Shown piece after piece: positions 12,743 through 19,605 of a stretch of 28,835 bases of DNA (the first letter of the stretch is position 1; the number at the start of each line of letters is the position of its first letter). The notes under the pieces are model-generated. The model was not told the origin of the DNA, made no database searches, and worked only from the letters and a program-made list of their open reading frames with translations. The position numbers and the translations under genes were made by a program. The DNA lies in the IMG/VR virus record IMGVR_UViG_3300037480_000065, positions 1 through 28,835 of that record. The stretch is one strand, 5' to 3'. This DNA comes from a virus.

Positions 12743-13704
12743 AGGATGAAAAAGGCCTGGCCATTGTTGCCGATTTAACAGCTATACAGGTTTTCGGCGA
12801 TGAAAATACGGCTGATAAATTAATCGAAGACATCGAAAACGAAGTAAAGAGCGTTGTAGTTGATATATCTACTGCTAAAGGTAGAAAGGAAATCGCTTCT
12901 CTTGCATACAAAGTCGCGCAATCAAAAACCGCGCTCGATCAACTAGGTAAGGATCTTGTCGCCGACTGGAAGAATAAGGCTAAAGGTGTGGACAAGGAAA
13001 GAAAACATATCAGGGATCGCCTAGATGCCTTGAGGGATGAAGTGCGCCAGCCATTGACAGAATGGGAAGAATCAGAAGAAAAACGCATTTCAGCCGAAAA
13101 GTTAGCCATTGAAATTAACATGCTTCACATTATCGCACTTGATGAAAACGAGCTATTTGATCGCCGCATAGAAATAGAGCGCAAAGAGGAAGAGCAACGA
13201 AAGGCTGAAGAGGACCGGCTAGCAAAGGAAGAGGCTGACCGAATTGAGAGAGAGCGTGTAGAGCGTGACAAACTTATCGCAGAGGAAGCTCAGCAAAAAG
13301 CAATACGCGAAGCTGAAGAGAAAGCCAGACGCGAGAAAGAAGAGTCTGAGCGAAAAATCAAGGAAGCAAAAGAATCAGAAGATCGTGCCAAGCGTGAAAA
13401 ACAGGAAGCATTAGAGGCCGCAGAAGAAAAAAGATTGCGTGATATCAAGGAGGCAGAGGAAAGAACTAGGCGCGAAGCTGATGCAAAAGAGCAGGCACGT
13501 ATTAAGGCTGAGCAAGAGGCTAAACGTGAAGCAGATTTAAAGGCCGCCAACAAAGAGCATCGAAGAAAGATTAATAATGAAGTTTTGCAAAGCTTAATAT
13601 CGTCCGATATGGCGCCAGGTTTAAAGCTGAGCCAAGCCCAAGCAAAACTACTCATAGGCTTGATGGCTACTGGCGAAATAAAGCATGTAACAATCAATTA
13701 TTAG
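12739..13704 (+). CDS. Long coiled-coil protein of the recombination module
   Basis: A 321-residue protein. Residues 1-115 resemble the N-terminus of a phage family found next to exonuclease genes (DLTAIQVFG, STAKGRKEIASLAYKVAQSK, VRQPLTEWEE). Residues about 116-285 are an uninterrupted, highly charged coiled coil of Glu/Ala/Lys/Arg, TolA-like in composition. A short globular end (SSDMAPGLKLSQAQAKLLIG) follows. The role is not established; genes of this type usually precede a ssDNA-binding protein and a lambda-type exonuclease, as here, so a structural or scaffold role in recombination is inferred. Database hits to TolA would reflect only the coiled coil. Confidence 0.8.
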   Translation: MKDEKGLAIVADLTAIQVFGDENTADKLIEDIENEVKSVVVDISTAKGRKEIASLAYKVAQSKTALDQLGKDLVADWKNKAKGVDKERKHIRDRLDALRDEVRQPLTEWEESEEKRISAEKLAIEINMLHIIALDENELFDRRIEIERKEEEQRKAEEDRLAKEEADRIERERVERDKLIAEEAQQKAIREAEEKARREKEESERKIKEAKESEDRAKREKQEALEAAEEKRLRDIKEAEERTRREADAKEQARIKAEQEAKREADLKAANKEHRRKINNEVLQSLISSDMAPGLKLSQAQAKLLIGLMATGEIKHVTINY

Positions 13705-13713
13705 GAGAATAAA

Positions 13714-14256
13714 GTGGAAAAAACACATTACAGAAAGGCTTTTAATTCGCCGTATTTGAGCAGTGCGGACATTGTGGAGCCTACAGTACTAACGATTAAA
13801 TGCGTAAAACTTGAGGGAGACAAGTCTAATAAAACAAAGGATCTGTTTAACACCGCGTATTTTGTTGAAGGTGAAATAAGGCCCGGTGAAGTATTAAAGC
13901 CAATGATCTTGAATGCGCATAATTCTAAGATAATGGCAGATTTGACTCAGTCCAAATTTATCGATGACTGGATGAACATCCCTGTAACTATCTACGTCGA
14001 TACCAATGTCAAGTTTGGCCGTGACACTGTAGAAGGGCTCAGGATAAGCGCCGAGCGTCCACGGATGCGTAAAAAGCTTAAGCAAGGCACTCCAGCATGG
14101 AATAACGCAATCGAGGCATACAAGCGCGATGGCAATTTAGAGGCAGTCTTGAAGCATTGTGACGTATCAGACGATGATGCTGTGCTCATTCGCAGTCTAG
14201 CGGTTGATACTCCAGAGACGGACACGGCGCCTGGAGAACAGAATGATTTGGCATGA
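13714..14256 (+). CDS. Probable ssDNA-binding/recombination accessory protein
   Basis: A 180-residue protein starting with GTG at 13714 (AGGAG 7 nt upstream). The opening HYRKAFNSPYLSSADI, the VLTIKCVKLEG strand, LNAHNSKIMADLTQSKFIDD and PVTIYVDTNVKFGRDTVEGL are typical of a phage family located between a coiled-coil gene and an exonuclease. The N-terminal 120 residues look like an OB-type beta domain, then a helical segment, then a disordered acidic tail (DTPETDTAPGEQNDLA) as in SSB proteins. No separate annealing protein is visible, so this is the best candidate partner of the exonuclease. Function is inferred. Confidence 0.65.
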   Translation: MEKTHYRKAFNSPYLSSADIVEPTVLTIKCVKLEGDKSNKTKDLFNTAYFVEGEIRPGEVLKPMILNAHNSKIMADLTQSKFIDDWMNIPVTIYVDTNVKFGRDTVEGLRISAERPRMRKKLKQGTPAWNNAIEAYKRDGNLEAVLKHCDVSDDDAVLIRSLAVDTPETDTAPGEQNDLA

Positions 14257-14866
14257 TGTAGAACAAAATACGGATGAATGGCTAGATTTACGCACCGGGA
14301 AACTAACCGCCTCCAGCATGGCCAAAGTTATGGCCAATTATGGCAAGGCTTTCGGTGAGCCTGCAAAAAAACTTGCTGTGTCTATTGCTGTCGAGCAAGT
14401 CACCGGGAAGCGTATTAATGGATCAAGTTTCAGCAACGAACATACCGAGCGCGGACATATCCAGGAACCTATTGCCAGGGCATTGTATGAAGAGGAAAAC
14501 TTTGTTGTTGTGTCGAATGGAGGCTTTTTTGAATCAATTGAACCTCTTGGCTGCTCTCCTGACGGCTTGGTGTATAACGATGGATTAATTGAGATCAAGT
14601 CTGTTTTAGATCATGTCCATTATGCAAACATTAAACGTAACGATATTGATCCTGCCTACAAGTGGCAAATCTATTTTAATTTATGGATAACAGGAAAAAA
14701 GTGGATTGATTTTGTAAGCTATTGTGCAGACTATCCAGAAGATAAGCGTTTATTCATTGTAAGAAAATACTATGTCGATTGCATCGAACAGTTTGCAATG
14801 ATGCAACAAAGGATAGGTGATTTTTTTAAATTGGTGGACGAGGCTAAATTAACTATTCTCGAATAG
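14243..14866 (+). CDS. Lambda-exonuclease family (YqaJ-type) recombinase nuclease
   Basis: A 207-residue nuclease of the YqaJ/lambda Exo family, which degrades one strand of a DNA duplex 5' to 3' to feed strand annealing. Start chosen at 14243 (GGAG 6 nt upstream); it overlaps the preceding gene by 14 nt. The N-terminal motif is WLDLRTGKLTASSM; RGHIQEPIARALY carries the helix glutamate E75. The active site is CSPDGLV...LIEIKS with D107, E117 and K119, the same spacing as D119/E129/K131 of lambda Exo. The length is close to the family norm (lambda Exo 226). Confidence 0.92.
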   Translation: MIWHDVEQNTDEWLDLRTGKLTASSMAKVMANYGKAFGEPAKKLAVSIAVEQVTGKRINGSSFSNEHTERGHIQEPIARALYEEENFVVVSNGGFFESIEPLGCSPDGLVYNDGLIEIKSVLDHVHYANIKRNDIDPAYKWQIYFNLWITGKKWIDFVSYCADYPEDKRLFIVRKYYVDCIEQFAMMQQRIGDFFKLVDEAKLTILE

Positions 14867-14872
14867 CTTCTC

Positions 14873-14937
14873 CCCTGAGTCTGGCAGGCATTGATTGCAT
14901 GTGGCCCGCGTGTTATCCAGTCAGGGCCCCGAAAGGG
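14873..14937 (+). promoter_or_regulatory. Candidate structured RNA between exonuclease and next gene
   Basis: The 95-nt gap after the exonuclease can fold. CCCTGA (14873-14878) and CTGG (14881-14884) pair with CCAG-TCAGGG (14917-14926) to give 10 bp around a 32-nt loop. This is followed by CCC-GAAA-GGG (14928-14937), a GNRA-tetraloop hairpin. The gap is GC-richer than its surroundings. No T-run follows, so it is not a plain terminator. Confidence 0.35.
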
Positions 14938-14961
14938 ATTTAATATTGGAGATAATGCGTT

Positions 14962-15285
14962 ATGAACCTAATTAAAAAAATCTTTACTTTTTCAAACAAG
15001 CATCGTTCATGCATAGATGATGATTCAAAAGAGCCTGTTAGATATGCACACAGCAAGACATTGCAAGAAGCAAAAGATTTTGCTGAACGACTTGAACTTG
15101 AGTTAAGACTTATCAAACAGGTAGATGATTTGCTTAATGCTCCGATGATCAAAAGGAATAAAGATAAGCATCTGATGCTCACTCTCCCACCAAAGGAATG
15201 GTTAAACAATGGTAAGCCGTTAATTGTTCTATTTTCATTAGAAACAGGTAAAGCAATCTCTGCATATTTTGACCAGGAAGATTAA
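14962..15285 (+). CDS. Unknown protein of rightward operon
   Basis: A 107-residue basic protein. The N-terminus is Lys/Phe-rich (MNLIKKIFTFSNKHR), the centre is helical (LQEAKDFAERLELELRLIKQ), and the end is strand-like (PLIVLFSLETGKAISAYF). GGAG is upstream of ATG. It follows the folded gap at 14873-14937, so translation may be influenced by that structure. No family recognised. Confidence 0.65.
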   Translation: MNLIKKIFTFSNKHRSCIDDDSKEPVRYAHSKTLQEAKDFAERLELELRLIKQVDDLLNAPMIKRNKDKHLMLTLPPKEWLNNGKPLIVLFSLETGKAISAYFDQED

Positions 15286-15295
15286 GGAGAAAGAC

Positions 15296-15541
15296 ATGAT
15301 ACCAGAAGGAATATGCCAGTGTGGATGTGGTGCAGAAACTACTATCTGCACAAGAAACTCAAAAAAAGATGGTCATGTAAAAGGGGAGTTTCATAAATAT
15401 TTAGTAGGTCATAACGGCGGCAGTAAATGGATGAATGGAAAACGTGTTAAGAAAGAAGATAAAGCAGATTGGTCTATATTGAGCAGGTCAATTCTTTTCT
15501 CCACTAAACTGAATCAACAATTTGGAAGTATAGCGAAATGA
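15296..15541 (+). CDS. Remnant of HNH-endonuclease-type zinc module
   Basis: An 81-residue protein (start at 15296, AAGGAG upstream). Residues 5-45 carry CQCGCGAETTICTRNSKKDG, then VKGEFHKYLVGHN. This is the N-terminal zinc-binding module that precedes HNH domains in many phage homing endonucleases (CxCGCG, then VKGxPxxFIxGHN). The HNH domain itself is missing; after a WMNGKRVKKEDK stretch the sequence becomes unrelated. It is probably a decayed homing endonuclease or a reused stand-alone module. Confidence 0.6.
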   Translation: MIPEGICQCGCGAETTICTRNSKKDGHVKGEFHKYLVGHNGGSKWMNGKRVKKEDKADWSILSRSILFSTKLNQQFGSIAK

Positions 15542-15696
15542 GAGTATTTTTACTTAGATTATTAATAGGATGGTGGGCAGTTCCGTTAATGTGGATATTT
15601 TATTTTCCTATATTCTTTTTATTAACAGGTTCAAGAGAAAAATCAATTAATTTTGTTTCTGATTTATCAAGAGTTTGTTGGTATGGATCTAATTAA
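15538..15696 (+). CDS. Small hydrophobic membrane protein
   Basis: A 52-residue protein with a long hydrophobic N-terminal half (FLLRLLIGWWAVPLMWIFYF and onward to about residue 30), enough for one long or two short membrane helices, then a polar tail. Its ATG overlaps the previous stop (ATGA). No family recognised. Confidence 0.6.
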   Translation: MRVFLLRLLIGWWAVPLMWIFYFPIFFLLTGSREKSINFVSDLSRVCWYGSN

Positions 15697-15713
15697 TAAT
15701 TGGGGAGTATAAA

Positions 15714-15854
15714 ATGAACAAAAACAAACTCCACCTAAAAGACTACCTAGCCCTAGCGGCGATTATCATTGTGCTGGCAGCCATGGGCCTGGATATTCAG
15801 CCTGATCCTGAATGCACTGGAATAACATTGGATGGGATTTGTTATGAGCGATAA
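15714..15854 (+). CDS. Small membrane-anchored protein
   Basis: A 46-residue protein: basic N-terminus, one membrane helix (LALAAIIIVLAAMGL), then a short exterior tail with two cysteines nine residues apart (CTGITLDGIC) that could form a disulphide in the periplasm. GGGGAG precedes the ATG. Function unknown; size and topology suit a periplasm-facing membrane peptide. Confidence 0.6.
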   Translation: MNKNKLHLKDYLALAAIIIVLAAMGLDIQPDPECTGITLDGICYER

Positions 15855-16155
15855 AAATATTAATCTTGAGTTTGGTCAAAAGATTACGATAACTCATAAA
15901 TATAGACGTAAAGTTAAATCTATTCCTAGAGAAAATGATCGGTATCATATGATTGATCAATGGAAAACTTGGGAACCTATGCCTTTTGAATCCATAGGTA
16001 TTTTCCTAGGATTTAGAACGCTATCCAATGATATTAGAGAACATGATAGTTATTATGGATATTATTTTAACCCAAAAGAACATTTTAAGGCTGCGCTAGT
16101 TTGCCCTGGGCCAAATCTAAATTCTGTCTATGTGCCGTTAGATAGTATTGAGTAA
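15844..16155 (+). CDS. Unknown protein of rightward operon
   Basis: A 103-residue protein; ATG at 15844 overlaps the previous gene by 11 nt, with a GGGA about 10 nt upstream. An earlier in-frame ATG at 15832 is possible. The sequence is aromatic and basic in the middle (RTLSNDIREHDSYYGYYFNP, ALVCPGPNLNSVYVPLDSIE) and likely beta-structured. No recognised family. Confidence 0.6.
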   Translation: MSDKNINLEFGQKITITHKYRRKVKSIPRENDRYHMIDQWKTWEPMPFESIGIFLGFRTLSNDIREHDSYYGYYFNPKEHFKAALVCPGPNLNSVYVPLDSIE

Positions 16156-16161
16156 GTTGCC

Positions 16162-16392
16162 ATGAATAATATAGTAACTTTTTTTATGATTCTTTGCCTT
16201 ATTTGGTTTGCATCAATTGTATTTTTTCCAGATACAGATAAACAACCAATAGGCTATTACCAAACAGATGTAGGCAATCTATCTGCTGAATTCTATAGCT
16301 GCGACTTTGGTATTCTCACCAACATAGAACGGATTAATATCTTTGATGAAGAGAATATACCTATTAAATGTAATCCTGAGAGGAAAGAATAA
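16162..16392 (+). CDS. Small exported or membrane-anchored protein
   Basis: A 76-residue protein with an N-terminal hydrophobic segment (IVTFFMILCLIWFASIVFF) that can be a signal anchor, followed by an acidic exterior domain with two cysteines. No cleavage motif is obvious. Weak ribosome binding site. Its stop overlaps the next start (TAATG). Function unknown. Confidence 0.6.
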   Translation: MNNIVTFFMILCLIWFASIVFFPDTDKQPIGYYQTDVGNLSAEFYSCDFGILTNIERINIFDEENIPIKCNPERKE

Positions 16393-16580
16393 TGAGAGTA
16401 AAGCCTGGAGACACACTGTATTTTGATGATGACTGGGAATCGACATATTTAGGCCCAGATATGTACTCAATATTTGATGGCTTAGACGAAATAGAAGGAG
16501 AAGAGATGATTATATATAAGGCTGTTGTTGTTGAGCCTGAAACATATATTTATCGAAATGGAGAATGGGTATTAAAATGA
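16392..16580 (+). CDS. Small acidic protein
   Basis: A 62-residue acidic protein rich in Tyr and Trp (DTLYFDDDWESTYLGPDMYS; ends YIYRNGEWVLK). AGAGGAA precedes the ATG. Its stop overlaps the NinB start (ATGA). Highly acidic, aromatic small phage proteins can mimic DNA, but that is speculation here. Confidence 0.6.
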   Translation: MRVKPGDTLYFDDDWESTYLGPDMYSIFDGLDEIEGEEMIIYKAVVVEPETYIYRNGEWVLK

Positions 16581-16999
16581 AAAGTAAAACTTTCACAATT
16601 CCGTTTAGATCTAAGCAGGCAGTCTGTAAAGAAATACAGGAGCTGCCGCCTGGTGAATGGGACGTTACTATAAAAGAGCATAAAAAAAACAGGTCAATCA
16701 AAATGAATAGTCTTCTGTGGTTATGGATTAACCTTGTAAAAGACTGGCACTTAGAGCACGAAGGGAAATTTTATACATCCGATCAAATTAAAGATGGCTT
16801 TCAAAAGTTATTTTTAGATATGGAACTTGTAGAGACACCTTTCGGTAGCACGGTAAAACCACAAGGGACATCGACTCTTAAAGTCAAAGAGTTTGCGGAA
16901 TTTCTTGAAAAAATAGAGATGTATTGTGTGACTGAATTGGAATTAATATTGCCGAGGCCTGACGATCTTTATTGGGCTAGTATGGGAATTAAACGATGA
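16577..16999 (+). CDS. ninB: NinB/Orf-type recombination mediator
   Basis: A 140-residue protein of the lambda NinB (Orf) family, a ssDNA/SSB-binding recombination mediator that can replace RecFOR. Diagnostic parts are the N-terminal strand FTIPFRSKQA, VTIKEHKKNRSIKMNSLLWL (lambda: VTIQERNRSLDQNRKLW), the middle KFYTSDQIKDGFQKLF, STLKVKEFAEFLEKIEMY and a final DDLYW. Size matches lambda NinB (about 146). It opens a nin-like cluster (NinB, YbcO-type, NinX, RusA), which supports the call. Confidence 0.9.
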   Translation: MKSKTFTIPFRSKQAVCKEIQELPPGEWDVTIKEHKKNRSIKMNSLLWLWINLVKDWHLEHEGKFYTSDQIKDGFQKLFLDMELVETPFGSTVKPQGTSTLKVKEFAEFLEKIEMYCVTELELILPRPDDLYWASMGIKR

Positions 17000-17163
17000 A
17001 TAATGAAAAATTACAAGCATTTATTAAGGATATTCAACAACAGTATGAATATTTTGAACAAGCCTCAAAAGATGAGGGAGATGAAGAATACGCTAAAGGG
17101 TCGAGAGATGCTTATGGTTATATATTAGACACTTTGCCAGAATGGATGACAGAAGATGAATGA
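16996..17163 (+). CDS. Small acidic protein between NinB and YbcO-type nuclease
   Basis: A 55-residue acidic protein, MNNEKLQAFIKDIQQQYEYF at the start, then EGDEEYAKGSRDAYGYILDT. It is helical, resembling small phage proteins with a conserved YAKG-x-RDAY helix. ATG overlaps the NinB stop (ATGA) and its own end overlaps the next gene by 8 nt, so translation is coupled on both sides. Confidence 0.65.
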   Translation: MNNEKLQAFIKDIQQQYEYFEQASKDEGDEEYAKGSRDAYGYILDTLPEWMTEDE

Positions 17164-17497
17164 TGAGACATTCTGCAATGAGACATGGGAAAAGCTACAG
17201 AAGCAAAAGCCTGTGCATTCCAAAAAGATAAGGGATAGTGCCATGGGCGAAGAATGCACTATGGGCTCCCCTAGATGCAATGGTAATCCAGCCAGTGTAT
17301 GCCTAAGACACTCAAACCTGATAGAGCATGGCAAGGGCAGGGGATACAAGACAAGTGACCTGGATGCGTTCTACGGCTGTCAGGGGTGCGAGGACTGGTT
17401 CACTGATCCTAAAGTTGATAGGGATCTGCGCTATTGTTTATATGAAAGGGCAAAGATTAGAACCCATCTAAGGCTTAAGGAGAAAGGATTGATATGA
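17156..17497 (+). CDS. YbcO-type (DUF1364) HNH-like nuclease
   Basis: A 113-residue member of the DUF1364/YbcO family, a beta-beta-alpha-metal (HNH-like) nuclease of lambdoid nin regions. Family landmarks are KKIRDSAMGEECTMGSPRCN, the CNGNP motif, the conserved RHSNLIEHGKGRGYKTSD segment (usually AHL...GMGxK), FYGCQGCEDWF (usually YACSxCHD) and the C-terminal RAKIRTHLRL helix. In most relatives the CxxC is followed by His; here it is CQGCE, so one expected active-site or metal residue may be changed. The N-terminal 20 residues are an extension. Confidence 0.82.
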   Translation: MNDETFCNETWEKLQKQKPVHSKKIRDSAMGEECTMGSPRCNGNPASVCLRHSNLIEHGKGRGYKTSDLDAFYGCQGCEDWFTDPKVDRDLRYCLYERAKIRTHLRLKEKGLI

Positions 17498-17826
17498 ATG
17501 AATTAATAGGTGCTGAATTAGATAAAGCAGTATCTGAGGCAATTGGTAACCCATGGCATAAACCTAATCATGGAAACTGTTGCACTTGTCAAACTTGTGG
17601 GTGGGACCATGATAATTGCCAGTGTGGATATTCTGATGATTGGTCACAAGCTGGACCGCTTATTGAGGAATATAAGATTGTATTAGTTTATGACTATGAC
17701 CGATCAGAATGGGAAGCGGAAATGTCTAGGTCAGATGATGAGACCGGAGTTTTTAGGACAGGTCCAACCCCATTAATCGCAGCAATGAGAGCATTGGTAG
17801 CAAGTCAGGAAATAAAAACGATATGA
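17494..17826 (+). CDS. ninX: NinX-like (DUF2591) protein
   Basis: A 110-residue protein with the NinX/DUF2591 frame: opening MNELIGAELDKAVSEAIG, the mid motif GPLIEEYKIVL and the ending TPLIAAMRALVASQ, which is close to the family signature TPLIAAMRxYVASxxG. Between the first two parts is an inserted cysteine-rich stretch (CCTCQTCGWDHDNCQCG) that looks like a zinc ribbon and is not usual in NinX. Biochemical function of NinX is unknown. AAGGAG precedes the ATG and it overlaps RusA as ATGA. Confidence 0.82.
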   Translation: MNELIGAELDKAVSEAIGNPWHKPNHGNCCTCQTCGWDHDNCQCGYSDDWSQAGPLIEEYKIVLVYDYDRSEWEAEMSRSDDETGVFRTGPTPLIAAMRALVASQEIKTI

Positions 17827-18221
17827 GGATATTAGCTATCGACCCTGGCAACGAAAAGAGCGCATGGATTCAATATGATATAACCCCATGCACAAAACCA
17901 AGGATGACCCAAAGAGACAAATGGAAAACCAGGCCGGAAACGCAAAGATATTGGGCGTTTAAAGATGAGGTAAGGCTGAAAAATGTAATTTTGCCAGAAT
18001 ATGGATACCACGTCGTTTTTATCATACCTATGCCAAAGAGTTGGTCAAAGAAAAAACGTGAAGAAATGAACAGACAACCTCACAAACAGAGACCAGATAA
18101 AGACAATCTGGAAAAGGCATTATTAGATGCGATCTATGATGATGATTCGACAGTGTGGGACGGCAGAGTTACAAAGTTATGGGGTGAATCTGGCATGATT
18201 ATTGTCAGCACTGAGACATAA
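17823..18221 (+). CDS. rusA: RusA-family Holliday junction resolvase with RuvC-like N-terminus
   Basis: A 132-residue endonuclease that resolves Holliday junctions. From about residue 18 it is a phage-type RusA: YDITPCTKPRMTQRDKWKTR, AFKDEVRL, PMPKSWSKKKR, PDKDNLEKALLDAI and WDGRVTKLWG. The acidic residues D92, D94 and D113 keep the spacing of D70/D72/D91 in E. coli RusA. The first 17 residues, MRILAIDPGNEKSAWIQ, are not RusA-like but match the first strand of RuvC-type resolvases (IDPG, Asp at position 7). No other in-frame start exists between the two parts and ATGA coupling to NinX supports translation from 17823. Confidence 0.9.
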   Translation: MRILAIDPGNEKSAWIQYDITPCTKPRMTQRDKWKTRPETQRYWAFKDEVRLKNVILPEYGYHVVFIIPMPKSWSKKKREEMNRQPHKQRPDKDNLEKALLDAIYDDDSTVWDGRVTKLWGESGMIIVSTET

Positions 18222-18230
18222 AAGAGAGAA

Positions 18231-18446
18231 ATGCAAAAAATAACCGAAATGGTCCCAGAAAATATGCCTAACTGGGCAAAGGACGCTTTTGATAAAGGTC
18301 AATTTTTTTACATAGCTTGTGACAGAGTTGAGAAATATGAAAAAGTGCTGAAAAGTATCGCTATGAATACATGTTGCGACAAGTGCCAAGAGGCTGCGCT
18401 CGTAGCAATGCAGGCGTTAATAGATAATAAGTGTGAGTCAATTTAA
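18231..18446 (+). CDS. Small protein after RusA, unknown
   Basis: A 71-residue helical protein (NWAKDAFDKGQFFYIACDRV, then a TCCDKCQEAALVAMQALI helix) with five cysteines, two of them a CxxC. It occupies the place of antiterminator Q or another late regulator in lambdoid maps, but has no DNA-binding motif I can identify and is too short for Q. AGAGAG lies upstream of the ATG. Confidence 0.6.
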   Translation: MQKITEMVPENMPNWAKDAFDKGQFFYIACDRVEKYEKVLKSIAMNTCCDKCQEAALVAMQALIDNKCESI

Positions 18447-18467
18447 TTGAGATAACTGGAGAAGAAA

Positions 18468-18887
18468 ATGAATAATGGAGAAAAAGGATTAACAGTATTA
18501 TTGTTACTTCAGATAGCACTAATATTTGTCGTAATATTGTTTATTCTATTTAAATCTATATCTAATGCCTGTGCTGATAATTACCGCCGCGACGATATAA
18601 CGGTTAATGTCTATCCTACCGAGACTGTTCATACAACCGATCACACAACCAATGTTATACAAAACTTTGATTATCGAGGTACAGCGATGGGGTTAGCCTC
18701 GGATCACTCCTATCAAATTGATACCGGAGCCGTACAATCAGACTTTGTTTGTAGCACTTACGAAGGAGTAAAGGCGTGCTCTTTTGGGACTGCCAAGAGT
18801 TTCGATAATAAATATATGATTAAGGGATCTATTGTTAAGTCAGGCAGTAAGGATGCCGCGACTATCGGTGTTGGATGGAGGTGGTAA
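18468..18887 (+). CDS. Signal-anchored protein with YadA-anchor-like C-terminus
   Basis: A 139-residue protein. Residues about 9-29 are a strongly hydrophobic signal or anchor segment. Residues 35-70 are a Thr/Asp-rich spacer. Residues about 72-139 read like a shortened trimeric-autotransporter (YadA) anchor: AMGLASDHSYQIDTG, ACSFGTAKSFDNKYMIKGSI, then DAATIGVGWRW with a terminal aromatic residue, as in outer-membrane barrels. A trimer would be needed to complete such a barrel. It may alter the host outer membrane late in infection. GGAG precedes ATG. The YadA link is pattern-based, not proven. Confidence 0.6.
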   Translation: MNNGEKGLTVLLLLQIALIFVVILFILFKSISNACADNYRRDDITVNVYPTETVHTTDHTTNVIQNFDYRGTAMGLASDHSYQIDTGAVQSDFVCSTYEGVKACSFGTAKSFDNKYMIKGSIVKSGSKDAATIGVGWRW

Positions 18888-18889
18888 TC

Positions 18890-19189
18890 ATGGTAACAAA
18901 AAGAGCATATGAACTATGGTCAAAGGCGTTAGAAAACAAACCATTATGGATTGTTATACTCGCATTGGCTTTGTCGGTAACAGGTAATGGCGTTCTTATC
19001 AGTAATTTTATAGATGAGCAACAACCAAAAATAGAAGTTGGTGAAATTACTACCAAGCCGCAAATAGTTCACAAAATCGAGCCATGTGAATGTGAAGTTA
19101 CTTGCGTTGTAGAAGATGTTAACTGTGTCATAGACCACATCGATTCAACGCGACAACATGAAAAAGATGTTCACGATATAAGGGGGTAG
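18890..19189 (+). CDS. Single-pass membrane protein with cysteine-rich tail
   Basis: A 99-residue protein. Start at 18890 is preceded by GGAGGTG. Residues about 17-38 are a membrane helix (LWIVILALALSVTGNGVLIS), followed by an exterior or periplasmic part with four cysteines (PCECEVTCVVEDVNCVID). The layout is that of a small type-II membrane protein; an inner-membrane spanin is possible, yet a better spanin pair lies at 20033-20462. Function unknown. Confidence 0.6.
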   Translation: MVTKRAYELWSKALENKPLWIVILALALSVTGNGVLISNFIDEQQPKIEVGEITTKPQIVHKIEPCECEVTCVVEDVNCVIDHIDSTRQHEKDVHDIRG

Positions 19190-19191
19190 AT

Positions 19192-19605
19192 ATGTATATG
19201 GGATATTATGAAGAGGGCGATAAATGCCGTGAGAAAGACTGCAAGGGAACGCTTGAGTATCCAGAGGTTGAAAATTGCTCCTGTCACATTAACCCACCAT
19301 GCCAGGTTTGCACAAATAACCCGCTCACATGTAACGAATGCGGATGGGAAGAGGAGGCACCTGATTACAAGGACGTGCAAGTAGCGCCAGGGCTTTCAAT
19401 GCGTGAGTACAAGCCGCTCCAACTGGATAAAACTAAGATTGATTATCGAAGCAAAATGCACAGTTCCTCAACAATGATTAAGGAAGGTGTGTATCCAGAT
19501 GGTGCCACAAAGACAGAGGTACAAAAAGTTGTAAATGGCACTTTCGGCGGACGATTTGAAGAATTTGGAAATGGACGTTTTAAATTTGTGGCTTATACGG
19601 ATTGA
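19192..19605 (+). CDS. Phage zinc-ribbon protein
   Basis: A 137-residue protein. The first 55 residues contain C-x4-C, CSCHINPPCQVCTNNPLTCN and CGW, a cysteine pattern seen in a common phage protein family beginning YYEEGDKC; it should bind one or two zinc ions. The C-terminal half is charged and beta-rich (TEVQKVVNGTFGGRFEEFG). GGGGG precedes the ATG. The family has no defined function to my knowledge. Confidence 0.7.
   Translation: MYMGYYEEGDKCREKDCKGTLEYPEVENCSCHINPPCQVCTNNPLTCNECGWEEEAPDYKDVQVAPGLSMREYKPLQLDKTKIDYRSKMHSSSTMIKEGVYPDGATKTEVQKVVNGTFGGRFEEFGNGRFKFVAYTD

Noticed and set aside
13290-13697. A 135-codon leftward Ser/Leu-rich frame inside the coiled-coil gene
   Set aside because: It mirrors the Glu/Ala/Lys-rich coiled coil; composition is that of an antisense shadow and no ribosome binding site or promoter is present.
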